A DNA stretch of 64,000 nt from Sphingobium sp. DEHP117 (GTDB lineage Bacteria > Pseudomonadota > Alphaproteobacteria > Sphingomonadales > Sphingomonadaceae), in assembly GCF_030867385.1 (NCBI RefSeq), contig NZ_JAPFBJ010000002.1, forward strand, positions 783,001 through 847,000. The letters run 5' to 3'. A program made the translations under genes and the position numbers. The notes below the pieces were generated by a model. That model worked only from the letters and a program-made list of their open reading frames with translations, was not told where the DNA came from and ran no database searches. Every line of letters starts with the position of its first letter. Positions within the stretch are counted from its first letter, which is position 1. Positions 16,700 to 26,205 of the stretch are shown here, one piece after another.

Positions 16700-18031
16700 T
16701 CAGGCTTCGACCTCACCTGCCGGAAGGCGCTCTACGGGCGGGAGCAGCCCCGCCAGCGCGGCATCGAACTGGGCGCGGTCGAGCCGGCCTTCCCAGCGGG
16801 ACACGACGACGGCGGCGACTGCATTTCCTATGAAATTGGTGAGGCTGCGGCATTCGGACATGAAGCGGTCCACGCCCAGGATCAGCGCCATGCCTGCGAC
16901 CGGTACACTCGGCACGATCGATAGCGTGGCGGCGAGGGTAATGAAGCCCGCGCCGGTCACGCCCGCCGCGCCCTTGGACGATATCATCGCCACGCCGAGC
17001 AGCATGGCCTGCTGCCCGAGCGTCAACTCAACGTTGCAGGCCTGCGCAATGAACAGCGCGGCCAGCGTCATATAGATATTCGTGCCGTCTAGGTTGAAGC
17101 TGTAGCCGGTGGGGATGACGAGGCCGACGACCGTCTTGGGGCACCCCGCGCGTTCGAGCTTTTCGACGAGAGCGGGCAGCGCGCTTTCAGATGACGAGGT
17201 GCCGAGCACCAGCAGCAGTTCCGCCTTGAGATAGGCGATCAGGCGGAAAATCGAAAAGCCCGCGATGCGCGCCGCCAACCCCAGCACTACGCACACGAAA
17301 AACAGAGACGTGACGTAGAAGGTCGCCACCAGCTGTGCGAGGCTGGCGATGCTCGCAATGCCATATTTGCCGATGGTGAACGCCATTGCCGCGAATGCGC
17401 CAACCGGCGCCGCCTTCATCACGATCGAGACAAGGCGGAAGAAAATGAGCGATACCTCTTCGAACAGTCCAAGCACCCGCGCGCCTCGCTCCCCCACAGT
17501 TGCAAGGGCGATGCCGAACAGGATCGAGACGAACAGGACCTGCAGGATGTTGCCCCCGCTCAGGGACGAGAGAAAGGTTTCGGGAATGATGGCAGTCAGA
17601 AAACCTGTGATCGTCGTTTCGTGCGCCTTGTCGGCAAAGTCGGTGACCTTCGATGCATCGAGGCTCGCGGGGTCGATGTTGAGGCCGTCGCCGGGCCGCA
17701 CCGTGTTGGCTACGAGAAGACCAACGATCAGCGCCAGCGTGGAGAAAAAGAGAAAATAGGCGAAGGTCTTGGCGGCGATACGCCCGACGGATGAAAGATC
17801 GCGCAAGCCCGCAATACCGGTGACGATGGTGAGGAAGATGACCGGAGCGATGACCATCTTCACGAGTTTGATGAACGCGTCGCCCAGCGGCTTCAGCGCT
17901 TCCCCCGTTGCGGGAAAGAAATGACCGAGCGCCACGCCGCCGAGTATCGCGAGCAACACCTGAACGTAGAGATGTGCGTACCAGGCGCGCGGTGTTGGCG
18001 GTACGGCAGTTGTCAGGGTCTCCGGCAGCAT
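16700..18031 (-). CDS. dctA: C4-dicarboxylate:cation symporter (DctA/DAACS family)
   Basis: A 443-residue transporter with 8-9 hydrophobic segments and the DAACS hallmarks: [19 protein letters not shown] near the N-terminus, the serine-rich hairpin [11 protein letters not shown], and [16 protein letters not shown] in the helix that binds substrate and cations. It takes up succinate, fumarate and malate with sodium or protons. GAGGAAA lies ten bases before the ATG. It appears to be a single-gene unit. Confidence 0.93.
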   Translation of the reverse strand: MLPETLTTAVPPTPRAWYAHLYVQVLLAILGGVALGHFFPATGEALKPLGDAFIKLVKMVIAPVIFLTIVTGIAGLRDLSSVGRIAAKTFAYFLFFSTLALIVGLLVANTVRPGDGLNIDPASLDASKVTDFADKAHETTITGFLTAIIPETFLSSLSGGNILQVLFVSILFGIALATVGERGARVLGLFEEVSLIFFRLVSIVMKAAPVGAFAAMAFTIGKYGIASIASLAQLVATFYVTSLFFVCVVLGLAARIAGFSIFRLIAYLKAELLLVLGTSSSESALPALVEKLERAGCPKTVVGLVIPTGYSFNLDGTNIYMTLAALFIAQACNVELTLGQQAMLLGVAMISSKGAAGVTGAGFITLAATLSIVPSVPVAGMALILGVDRFMSECRSLTNFIGNAVAAVVVSRWEGRLDRAQFDAALAGLLPPVERLPAGEVEA

Positions 18032-18913
18032 CGGTCAGGGGTTTCCTCAGCTTTTGGGCGCTGTGCGCCATGCGGGTTATCGGCCGTTGTCGGTGGTTCC
18101 CCCGTCCAATAGCCGGTTGTTTCAGACATGGCCACCGCCACTCTCGCAGCCCTGGCTGGGCCGGATACGGAGTGATCGGGCTTCTATTCCCGACACAGGG
18201 GGCTGATGCCCTCAATGGGCAATAGCAGCCATCTTGTGGCGGTGAAGTGTTGCCATGATGGCTCGGCTAAAAGGCAGACGACTCAGGCTAACGTCCATGC
18301 AGTGACCATCAGGACAGCCAAAACACGACCTAAGCAGCAGAAATTCATGAAAAAAATGAGAAAAGATTTTTGCTGTTGCGAGAGCGCAGGCTCGGGACGT
18401 CTCACGCAGGGCTGCGCGACGTTCTCCCGAAAGTGCGGGGCAAACGCCGGGCTTCTGCAGGGTTCGCTCGCAATATTAGTGTTATCAGGTTCGTTCGTCA
18501 GCAGGCGTTTGCCGGCTCCCGCCTTTCTGAAGACTGGGTTCAAATGGTTGATTTTGAAGAATTCTCAGAAAAGATTGCGGAAATCCGCGTAGCCGCCGCA
18601 CAGTCCGGCCGCCCTTGCGACCATGCAATTGTGTAATACTGAGGTTCAGCCGCCTCTTCACATTTTTTCGGAAATGGTTGGTAGGTCTATTCTATTCACC
18701 CGCCTCCCGATACCCGACGATAAAGCGGGTGCAGCATGAAAAAACCGCGGATTGCTGCGGCGCATCACAGGCAGATTGTTGTCCTGTTCATCATTTGTCA
18801 TTAAAATGGAACCAGAGCGCGTCAGAATTGCTTTGCAGGACCAGGCACCGGAAGACCGGGCGGGACTGACAGATCACCATACAGAAAATACGATGTTTGC
18901 AAGGAGCATTATC
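18032..18913. other. Long gene-free stretch
   Basis: About 880 bases between the divergent dctA and UrcA genes. Short open frames exist on both strands, but none has a good ribosome binding site or recognisable protein pattern. AT content is higher than in the flanks. No repeat of the CTAG family is seen here. Confidence 0.5.
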
Positions 18914-19234
18914 ATGAAGAAACTGAGCACCGCATTTGCGGTTATCGGTCTGCTGGCTGTCCCCCTGACGGCGTCGGCAGCCGAAGTGTCACGGGAGAAG
19001 ATCGCCGCCAATGTCTCGACTGCAGGTCTTGACCTCAGCAAGCCGGAAGATGTTGCCAAGCTGCGTGACCGGATGAAGCGCGCCATCGCCAATGCCTGCG
19101 CCACGCCGGATGATCAGATCAGCCGGTCGGCCAGCCCGGACTGGCAGTGCCAGCGCGAGATGGCGGCAAATGCCGAGACCACCGTGCTGCAACTCGCCCG
19201 GTACAACGCCGCTTCACGCGTTGTCTCTAACTGA
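18914..19234 (+). CDS. UrcA-family secreted protein
   Basis: A 106-residue protein with a signal peptide (MKKLSTAFAVIGLLAVPLTA, cut near ASA). The mature part has the UrcA pattern: a VSTAGLDLSKPEDVAKLRDR segment with a downstream cysteine pair (ANACATP, DWQCQRE). UrcA proteins are common in sphingomonads and caulobacters and their role is unknown. The two cysteines probably form a disulfide in the periplasm. AAGGAG lies eight bases before the ATG, which rules out a longer start. Confidence 0.82.
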   Translation: MKKLSTAFAVIGLLAVPLTASAAEVSREKIAANVSTAGLDLSKPEDVAKLRDRMKRAIANACATPDDQISRSASPDWQCQREMAANAETTVLQLARYNAASRVVSN

Positions 19235-19300
19235 GGCCGTGTCTCCGGACGGCGGGTTTACCTGTCGATAAGGGACACTGACGACAAGCAATGCAGGGCT

Positions 19301-19484
19301 GGAGCGCGCTGCGTCAAATCTGACGCAAGCGCGCTCTAAGTTTCTGTTGCCGCATCGTTTTTGCGCAAAACCGGTTCCCACTTTTGCGCACGATGCTCCA
19401 TCTTTTTGTTGCCGCATCGTTTTGGCGCAAAACCGGTTCCCACCCTTCGACACGCTCGGAAAGGCCTTTTTGGCAGGACTCTAG
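19301..19484. repeat. CTAG-type short interspersed repeat, one copy plus a partial copy in tandem
   Basis: GGAGCGCGCTGCGTCAAATC to GCACGATGCTC, then immediately a second 3' half beginning ATCTTTTTGTTGCCGCATCG and ending GGCAGGACTCTAG. The duplication looks like partial tandem copying or one repeat inserted in the end of another. It lies between the convergent UrcA gene and the RND pump. Confidence 0.75.
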
Positions 19485-19510
19485 GGACGCCCCCTTTGCC
19501 CGGCATTCGT

Positions 19511-22500
19511 TTATTCGGCCGGGGTTGCGCTGGGAGGCATCTGCGCACTCGGTGTCTTGCTACCGGCCAGATATCCACGCAGCCGCCGCGCGACATGTTG
19601 CGGCGAGCTGGTATAGGGAGCCAGCGCGCGATAGAGCAGCGGCACGATGTAGAGCGTGACCGCCGTCGCTATCGTGACCCCGAAGACGATGACGACTCCG
19701 ATCGCCCCGCGTGCGCCCGCGCCTGCGCCGGTGGCAATCGCCAGCGGCACCGCGCCCGTCACGGTAGCGAGCGATGTCATGACTATCGGCCGAAGTCGCC
19801 GCACCGAGGCCTCGTTGATCGCCTGGTCGACGCTCTGGCCCTCGTCACGCAGCTGATTGGCGTATTCCACGATCAATATGCCGTTCTTTGCGGCCAGCCC
19901 CACCAGCATCACCACCCCGATCTGGCTGAACAGGTTGATCGTGCCGCCCGTGAGGACGAGGCCGATGACCCCGCCCGCCACCGCCAGCGGCACCGCAGAG
20001 ATGATGACGAGTGGGTGCACGAAACTCTCGAACTGGGCAGCAAGGAGCAGATAGATGACGAGGACCGTGATGCCGAACACCGCCCAGATCGACCCGCCCG
20101 TCTGCTTCAGCGCCTGGCTCTCGCCACGGTAGCCCACGGCCAGCACTTCTGGCGAATTGCGAGCCTCCTGCTCCAGAAACTCCAGCGCCTGGCCCAGCGT
20201 GTAACCCGGCTCGATCGCGCCCTGAAGCGTGATCGCCCGCAGCTTGTTGAAGCGCCCCAGCTCGCGCGCGGTGGCGGCCTCGCGCACGGTGACGACGTTG
20301 GAGAGCGGCACCAGCTCGCCGCTCCGCGCCCGCACATAGACGGAGTCTAGCCGCTCCTCGCTATCCCTCCCGGCGAGATCCGCCTGCACGATGACGCGAT
20401 ATTCCTCGCCACTCCGCACATAGGTCGACACCCTGCGCGAACCCATCAATGTCTGGAGCGCCTGGCTGACATCATCCACCGAAATGCCGAGGTCGCCTGC
20501 CCGTTGCCGGTCGACATCGATGAGGAGCTGCGGCTTGCTCTCGACATAATCGGCATCGAGATTGACGATGCCGGGATAGTCCCGCGCCGCCGCCAGGATC
20601 CGGTCTCGCGCGCGGGCCAGCTCGGCATAGCTGTTGCCGGTCAGCACGAAGTTGACCGGCTGGCCCCGCCCGCGCCCCAGTGACGAGCGGACGACGGCAT
20701 TGCCGCGCATCGCGGCCAGCCCAGCCAGCTGTTTGTTGATGAGCGCCGCGACATCCTGAGACGTCGCCGATCTTTCATCCCATGGGCGCAGGAAGATGAC
20801 CATGCTGGCGCCATCGAAATCCTCCACCGCACCCTGGCCCAGCGGCAGGCGCGCATTGAGGCCGCGTATGCCTTGCTCGCCGATCAGCGGCTTGAGCAGA
20901 TCTTCGGCCTTGGCGACATAGGTATCGAGCTGCGCGAAGCTGGTGCCCTCCGGGGCGGTCAAGCGGACGTCGATGACTCCGACATCCTCCTGCGGCACCA
21001 GTTCATTCTCCAGCGTGGTGAAGAAATACGCGGCCACGCCGATCAGCACCAAGGTTCCCAGCGCCACGCGCCCGCCATGCCGCATCGCCGCTTCGAGCGA
21101 ACGCCCATATCCGGCCGTGACCCGCTCGATCACCCTGTGCACCTTGTCATGAAATCCGCCGCGCTCGGTCTGCACCAGCAGCTTGGAGCAGAGCATGGGC
21201 GTCAGAGACAAAGCGAGGAACCCGGAGATCGCAATGGCCGCAACCATCGCGGCGGCCAGCTCGCGAAACAACAGGCCCGTCTGGCCCGCCAGGAACATCA
21301 CCGGCACGAACACCGCACACACAACCAAAGTCGTCGCAATGACGGCGAACCCGACCTGGCGCGTCCCCGCGAACGCCGCGAGCAGGGGCGGCTCGCCGGA
21401 CTGGATGCGATGCTCGACATTCTCCAGCACGACGATGGCGTCATCGACGACGAGGCCGATCGCGAGCACAAGGGCAAGCAGTGTCAGCAGGTTGATCGAA
21501 TAGCCGAGCAGCCACAACGCGGTGAACGTGCCGAGCAGACAGATCGGCACCGTGATCGCGGGAATGATCGTCGCGCGCCAGCTTCCCAGAAACAGGAATA
21601 TGACGATGGTAACGAGAATGGCTGCCTCGATCAGTGTCGTCCAGACGCCCTTGATCGCCTGTTCGATAAAGAGCGAGGAGTCGCTTCCCGTCTGGATGCT
21701 GACGCCGGGCGGCAGATCCTTGGCCAGCTCCGCCATCGTCGCCTTGGTGTCTCGGGCGACCTCCAGCGTATTGGCGCCTGACTGGCGGACCACGCCCAGG
21801 CCTATGCCTTGTTCGCCATCGAACCGAAAGCGCGAATAGGGGTTTTCCGGGCCTTCTTCCACCCGCGCAACATCACCGAGCCGGACAAGATACCCATCCG
21901 GCCCACGCCCGATCACCAGCGCGCGGAAATCCGCCGGTGTGGTGAAGGCGCGGTTGATCCTGAGGGTGACATTCTGCTGGCGGGCTTCGATCCTGCCCGC
22001 AGGCAGCTCGACATTCTGGCTACGCAGCGCATTCTCCACGTCGCGGGGGGTCAGCCCATAGGCGCTGAGCCGACCGGGATCGAGCCAGATACGCATAGAG
22101 GGACGCGCCAGGCCTGTCGCCGTCACCTGCGCAACCCCATCGAGCGCAGACAACCGATCGATGACCACCCGGTCCACATACTCACCCAGCTTTATCGGAT
22201 CCCAGTTTGGAGCGCTGACGAAAAAGAAGATGATCGGCATGGCGTCTGCGTCGACCTTGCGGACCTCGGGCGGCAAGGCATCGTCGGGCCGGTCCGCAGC
22301 GCCTGCGGCAACGCGGTCCCGCACGTCGTTGGCGGCGGAATCGATGTTGCGGCCCGCCTTGAACTCGATCGTGATGTCCGACCGGCCATCCGTGGAGCGA
22401 GAGCTGATTGTCTCGATCCCCTCGACGCCCGCCAGCCGGTCTTCCAGCGGCTGGGTGATGCGGCTCTCGATCACGCTCGCGCTCGCCCCGGTATAGACGG

Positions 22501-22645
22501 TCTGCACGGAGATTACCGGCGGATCGGTGTCAGGACATTCGCGCACCGAGAGTTGATTGTACGCGACGATCCCGACGATCGTCATCAGCAGCGCCATCAC
22601 CGCCGCAACGACGGGCCTGCGCACGCTGAGATCGGAGAGGATCAT
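19511..22645 (-). CDS. RND (HAE1-type) efflux pump permease
   Basis: A 1044-residue inner-membrane pump with the internal duplication of RND proteins: a helix at the N-terminus of each half, two large periplasmic domains, and the proton-relay pair DD in GLVVDDAIVVLENVEH in TM4. The second half shows AAKNGILIVEYANQLRDEG. It uses the proton gradient to expel substrates from the periplasm. Start overlaps the adaptor gene's stop (ATGA). No outer-membrane channel gene is nearby, so a TolC-like partner must come from elsewhere. It is the last gene of the amine-oxidase transcription unit. Confidence 0.93.
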   Translation of the reverse strand: MILSDLSVRRPVVAAVMALLMTIVGIVAYNQLSVRECPDTDPPVISVQTVYTGASASVIESRITQPLEDRLAGVEGIETISSRSTDGRSDITIEFKAGRNIDSAANDVRDRVAAGAADRPDDALPPEVRKVDADAMPIIFFFVSAPNWDPIKLGEYVDRVVIDRLSALDGVAQVTATGLARPSMRIWLDPGRLSAYGLTPRDVENALRSQNVELPAGRIEARQQNVTLRINRAFTTPADFRALVIGRGPDGYLVRLGDVARVEEGPENPYSRFRFDGEQGIGLGVVRQSGANTLEVARDTKATMAELAKDLPPGVSIQTGSDSSLFIEQAIKGVWTTLIEAAILVTIVIFLFLGSWRATIIPAITVPICLLGTFTALWLLGYSINLLTLLALVLAIGLVVDDAIVVLENVEHRIQSGEPPLLAAFAGTRQVGFAVIATTLVVCAVFVPVMFLAGQTGLLFRELAAAMVAAIAISGFLALSLTPMLCSKLLVQTERGGFHDKVHRVIERVTAGYGRSLEAAMRHGGRVALGTLVLIGVAAYFFTTLENELVPQEDVGVIDVRLTAPEGTSFAQLDTYVAKAEDLLKPLIGEQGIRGLNARLPLGQGAVEDFDGASMVIFLRPWDERSATSQDVAALINKQLAGLAAMRGNAVVRSSLGRGRGQPVNFVLTGNSYAELARARDRILAAARDYPGIVNLDADYVESKPQLLIDVDRQRAGDLGISVDDVSQALQTLMGSRRVSTYVRSGEEYRVIVQADLAGRDSEERLDSVYVRARSGELVPLSNVVTVREAATARELGRFNKLRAITLQGAIEPGYTLGQALEFLEQEARNSPEVLAVGYRGESQALKQTGGSIWAVFGITVLVIYLLLAAQFESFVHPLVIISAVPLAVAGGVIGLVLTGGTINLFSQIGVVMLVGLAAKNGILIVEYANQLRDEGQSVDQAINEASVRRLRPIVMTSLATVTGAVPLAIATGAGAGARGAIGVVIVFGVTIATAVTLYIVPLLYRALAPYTSSPQHVARRLRGYLAGSKTPSAQMPPSATPAE

Positions 22646-23718
22646 GACGCCCCCGGACCGGCCTTGGCGCCCTTGCCTCCCTTGCCGGCCAGCCGCACCG
22701 TCATGCCGTCCGATACCTTGACGACGCCGTCGCCGATCACCTTCTGGCCCGCATCCAGCCCGAAAACCTCCGTCAATCCGGTATCCCGCAGGCCCACCCG
22801 CACCGGCACGCGCTTTGCCTTGGCGTCCGGCGTAACGACGAACACATAGCGTTTGTCTCCGTCTGCCAGCACTGCGATCTCGGGCACGGCGGTGGAGGTG
22901 CGCGAACCCAGCTCCACCCTCACGTTCATCAGCATGCCGGGCTTGATGCGCGCACCAGGGTTGGGCAGCGTGGCGCGCACCAAGACCGCGCGGCTCGACG
23001 GATCGATCACCGGGTCGATGCTGCTGATGCGCCCCCGGAACGGCTGGCCGGGGAAGGCGGCGGCCAGCGCCTCGATCGGCTGGCCCACGCGCAATTGGCC
23101 GAGGCGCGTTTCGGGTACGGTAAAATCGAGCTTGATCCGCGACACGTCGCTGATCGTCACGAGCGGGACCCCGGCATTGACGATCGTGCCTGCCGAGATG
23201 GTGCGCAGCGAGGCATAGCCGGAAAAGGGCGCGCGGATCATCCGGTCGCCAATCTGCGCCCGCGCCTCGGCGGCGTCGGCGCGTGCGCGCGCCACCGCCG
23301 CGATCTGCTGATCATAGAGCGTCTGGGTGACGAAGCCGCGTGTGTTGAGCTCCTTGATCCGGTCGAGCTGAGACTGGGCCTGCCGTTCCGTCGCGAGCGC
23401 ACCGTCGAGCATTGCCCGCTCCTGCCCCTGGCTCAACACCGCCAGCAACTGCCCTCGGCCGACGAACATGCCATCGTCGAACAATATCCGTTCCACCCGC
23501 TCCGTGACCGAGGCGGAGATCGTTACCTGCTCGTTGGCGCGCGCCGTGCCCACAGCCTCTATGCGATCCACGAAAACATGTGGCGTGGCCGCCGTGGCGC
23601 CGACCAGAGGTGGCGGACGCTTCTTGCCCATGTCCTCGGCGGAGCATCCCGCAAGCAGGGCGGCGGGCAAGAGTCCCGCGTACACCCACAGCGCAATGCT
23701 TCGCCCAGGTTTCGTCAT
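22642..23718 (-). CDS. RND efflux periplasmic adaptor lipoprotein
   Basis: A 358-residue membrane-fusion protein. The lipobox LLAGC near residue 21 predicts a lipid anchor. The order is lipoyl half-motif (ANEQVTISASVTERVERI), coiled-coil hairpin (LATERQAQSQLDRIKEL), second lipoyl half (MIRAPFSGYA) and beta-barrel domain. It bridges the RND pump to the outer-membrane channel. ATG at 23718 overlaps the stop of the upstream cytochrome c gene by four bases, and its own stop overlaps the pump start by four, so all three are translationally coupled. Confidence 0.92.
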   Translation of the reverse strand: MTKPGRSIALWVYAGLLPAALLAGCSAEDMGKKRPPPLVGATAATPHVFVDRIEAVGTARANEQVTISASVTERVERILFDDGMFVGRGQLLAVLSQGQERAMLDGALATERQAQSQLDRIKELNTRGFVTQTLYDQQIAAVARARADAAEARAQIGDRMIRAPFSGYASLRTISAGTIVNAGVPLVTISDVSRIKLDFTVPETRLGQLRVGQPIEALAAAFPGQPFRGRISSIDPVIDPSSRAVLVRATLPNPGARIKPGMLMNVRVELGSRTSTAVPEIAVLADGDKRYVFVVTPDAKAKRVPVRVGLRDTGLTEVFGLDAGQKVIGDGVVKVSDGMTVRLAGKGGKGAKAGPGAS

Positions 23719-24092
23719 TTTGAGGAGGCGACGATATAGGCGATCACGTCCGCCCGGTCCTCTGCTTTGGAGAGGCCGGCGAACGGCATGCGATTGCCGG
23801 GGATCGCCTTGGAAGGGGAGGCGAGGTAGGCATCCAGCAGGGCAGGGGTCCATTTGCCCTTCTTCTGCATCATTGCCGGCGAATATTTGAAAGTCTTGAC
23901 GCTCGCTATCGGCCGATTGACGACCTTGTAGAGATTGGGGCCGAGCATCGACGCGCCGGATGAGTCCAGTTTGTGGCACGCCATGCACTTGGCATAGACC
24001 TGCTTGCCTTTAACCGGATTGCCCGGTGCTGCCTCCGCCGCAGGGGTAAGGGACACCAACGCCAGAGAAAATGCGAGAATTGTCTTGTTCAT
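23715..24092 (-). CDS. Class I periplasmic cytochrome c
   Basis: A 125-residue protein with a signal peptide (cut near AEA), the heme motif CMACH, and an axial methionine in NRMPFAG near the C-terminus. This is the mono-heme cytochrome c552/c556-sized group. It lies 40 bases after the first amine oxidase and overlaps the RND adaptor start, so its context is electron acceptor for the periplasmic amine oxidases (inference). Electrons could pass on to a terminal oxidase. The start follows from the signal peptide; the longer upstream frame is unrelated. Confidence 0.88.
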   Translation of the reverse strand: MNKTILAFSLALVSLTPAAEAAPGNPVKGKQVYAKCMACHKLDSSGASMLGPNLYKVVNRPIASVKTFKYSPAMMQKKGKWTPALLDAYLASPSKAIPGNRMPFAGLSKAEDRADVIAYIVASSK

Positions 24093-24132
24093 CGAAGTGT
24101 CTGCCTGTCTTGAGCTGCAACATTGGGGGGCG

Positions 24133-25722
24133 TCATGCCGCTTGGGCACGTTGATGCAGCCGGGTGACGGCATCAAGCGAAGACAACAGGGCGCCCTCCA
24201 TCCAACAGCCGTAATAAGATGCATGTTCACCGGCAAGTATGATGCGGCCGTCCAGCGCGACGAGATTCTGATAGTGCTGCGCCCGGCTATCCTCCGTCCA
24301 CGTCGCGCAGCACCCCATGATCCACGGCATGCGGCTCCACGCCACCGATGCGCCGTTCAGGAACTCCCGGCGATACTCGTCCGGGTGGAACACCGACCCT
24401 TGCGCCAGCGCCATTTCGATGCGCTGCTCGGGCGTCATTCCGGCGAGTTGATAGCCCCCGGGCCCACCCGCGAAGGCGCCCAGCAACACCGCTGGGCCGC
24501 CCTTGAAGAAATTATAGTTCGGATAGGAGATCAGGCTGATCGCCTGATCGGTGAAGCTGTGCCCGCCATAAATGGAGTATTTTTCCTCCCAGAAACGGCT
24601 GCGCATTTCGAGGCCGATCTTCACCGAATTATTATAGGGAAGAGCCTTGAGCGCCGCCTTCTTCGCGTCGCTTACCTGCAGGTCGATCTGGCTGAGGATT
24701 GTCGCGGGTATCGTGCACACGCACCAGTCCGCTTTCGTTTCTCCGCTCGCGCCGGTGGCGGTATCGGTCCAGCTCGCGGTCACGCCCGCCTCGCTCTGCG
24801 CGAGCCGGGTCACCTGAGTATTGTAGCGGATGATCTTGCCCAGCTGCCTGGCAAAGCCCTTGCCGATCATGTCCATGCCGCCCTTCGGCTGGAACATCGT
24901 CGTCTGCATTACCGTGCTGAAATAAAAGCCCATCTGCGTCCACACCTGCGAAGATAGGACGTCGGACAGGCCGTTGATCTTGGATGGCGTCGGCGCGCCG
25001 TCCACCCCGCCGCCGGGCGCCTTGTCGTAGCCGCGCTGGCTGGAGACCTTGAGGGTGGAGCCATAGGACAAGTCCTTGTCCAGCGCGCCCCAATCGCGCA
25101 ATGCCTCGATCAGCTTCTGCTTGTCCTCTGCGGTCACCTTGGCATCGAGCGATCCGGCGTTGAGCGCCTTGCCCAGCAGTTCGGAGACATGGCCCTTGAA
25201 GTCGACGGCCAGTTCCTTGTAACGCTGAGGCTTGCCGCCCAAGGTGTCCGTCCGGTGGATGAAGGCATTGTGGTTCATCTGGATGAACGGCTCCAGCTCC
25301 ACCCCGAACTGCTTGCAATAATGCAGCAGCGTGCGGTGGTGGTGCGGGATACGCCACGGGCCGGGGTTGAGATAGTTGCCGGGCGCATAGCCGACTGTCT
25401 GGCTCGCACCGCCAACCTCGACGATCTTGTCTCCGCCGCGCACCGAATAGTTCCGCCCGCCGGGCCGGTTCTGAAATTCCAGCACCGTGACTTTGTAGCC
25501 CGCGTTGCGCAGCTCATAGGCCGCCAGCATGCCCGCGAGCCCGGCCCCCAGCACCAGCACCGACGACCCCGGCCTCGCACCCGAAAGCTTTGGCGGGCCG
25601 GTGAACTGGGTCTCCGCCGCATGGCCCAGCGCCGTCATCGCCTGATACATGGCGAGACCTCCACCGACCTTGCCGATCATCGCCAGCAGTTCGCGCCGGG
25701 TCTGCGCATTCATGTCCATCAT
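24133..25722 (-). CDS. Tat-exported flavin monoamine oxidase/dehydrogenase (paralogue 1)
   Basis: A 529-residue flavoprotein. The N-terminus has a twin-arginine motif TRRELLAMIG, followed by a weakly hydrophobic stretch ending HAAET. The FAD Rossmann motif VLGAGLAGMLAAYEL comes next, then RPGGRNYSVRGGDKIVEVGG and a C-terminal FAD-binding LAGEHASYYGCWMEG. This is the flavin-containing amine oxidase (MAO/LAAO) superfamily, which oxidises amines to imines. Periplasmic export plus a cytochrome c on each side suggests a dehydrogenase passing electrons to cytochrome rather than to oxygen, as known for NicA2 (inference). Substrate is unknown. AGGGA precedes the ATG. Confidence 0.88.
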   Translation of the reverse strand: MMDMNAQTRRELLAMIGKVGGGLAMYQAMTALGHAAETQFTGPPKLSGARPGSSVLVLGAGLAGMLAAYELRNAGYKVTVLEFQNRPGGRNYSVRGGDKIVEVGGASQTVGYAPGNYLNPGPWRIPHHHRTLLHYCKQFGVELEPFIQMNHNAFIHRTDTLGGKPQRYKELAVDFKGHVSELLGKALNAGSLDAKVTAEDKQKLIEALRDWGALDKDLSYGSTLKVSSQRGYDKAPGGGVDGAPTPSKINGLSDVLSSQVWTQMGFYFSTVMQTTMFQPKGGMDMIGKGFARQLGKIIRYNTQVTRLAQSEAGVTASWTDTATGASGETKADWCVCTIPATILSQIDLQVSDAKKAALKALPYNNSVKIGLEMRSRFWEEKYSIYGGHSFTDQAISLISYPNYNFFKGGPAVLLGAFAGGPGGYQLAGMTPEQRIEMALAQGSVFHPDEYRREFLNGASVAWSRMPWIMGCCATWTEDSRAQHYQNLVALDGRIILAGEHASYYGCWMEGALLSSLDAVTRLHQRAQAA

Positions 25723-25764
25723 CGTCTTTCCCTTTGTTCGCGACCTTGCCCCTGCCGGGCAGTG

Positions 25765-26205
25765 TTACTGCGCGCAGTTGCAATCCGGCTTGTGCCCCGC
25801 TCCCGCGGCAAAGCGCTTCACATCCGCTTCGGTCACAGGGTCGGGGTAACTGTTGAAATGGCTGCGCACATAGGTGATGACCGCCGCCATCTGGGCGGGG
25901 GTGAGCATGTCGGTGAACCAGGGCATGCCGCCGCGCCCCTTCTGCAATATCTCGATCATGAACTCGGGCTTGGCGAGGTTGGGGTTGTTGGCGAGCGCGG
26001 GGATAGCGGCTCCCGCCCCACCGCCGCCTTTGGCATCGGCCATGTGGCAGGCCTGGCAGATCTGCTCATAAACGAGCTTGCCCTCGTCCGAGACCTGGAC
26101 GTTGCTCGGCCCGCCGCCCGGCGCGTCCTGCGCCTTTACCGCCACGGCCATGCCCAGCACCGCCAACGCTGCGGCCGGCGCGGCATATCGCCAGATTCTC
26201 CTCAT
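25765..26205 (-). CDS. Periplasmic cytochrome c
   Basis: A 146-residue protein with a signal peptide (cut near VKA) and heme motif CQACH, with GGMPWFTDMLTP supplying the likely axial methionine. The C-terminal tail CNCAQ adds two cysteines. It overlaps the stop of amine oxidase 2 by four bases and precedes amine oxidase 1 by 42 bases, so it sits between the paralogues and is probably a dedicated electron acceptor for one or both. Confidence 0.88.
   Translation of the reverse strand: MRRIWRYAAPAAALAVLGMAVAVKAQDAPGGGPSNVQVSDEGKLVYEQICQACHMADAKGGGGAGAAIPALANNPNLAKPEFMIEILQKGRGGMPWFTDMLTPAQMAAVITYVRSHFNSYPDPVTEADVKRFAAGAGHKPDCNCAQ

Noticed and set aside
18032..18913. Short frames in the dctA/UrcA gap as possible small genes
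   Set aside because: No ribosome binding site, no recognisable pattern, composition unlike the neighbouring genes.
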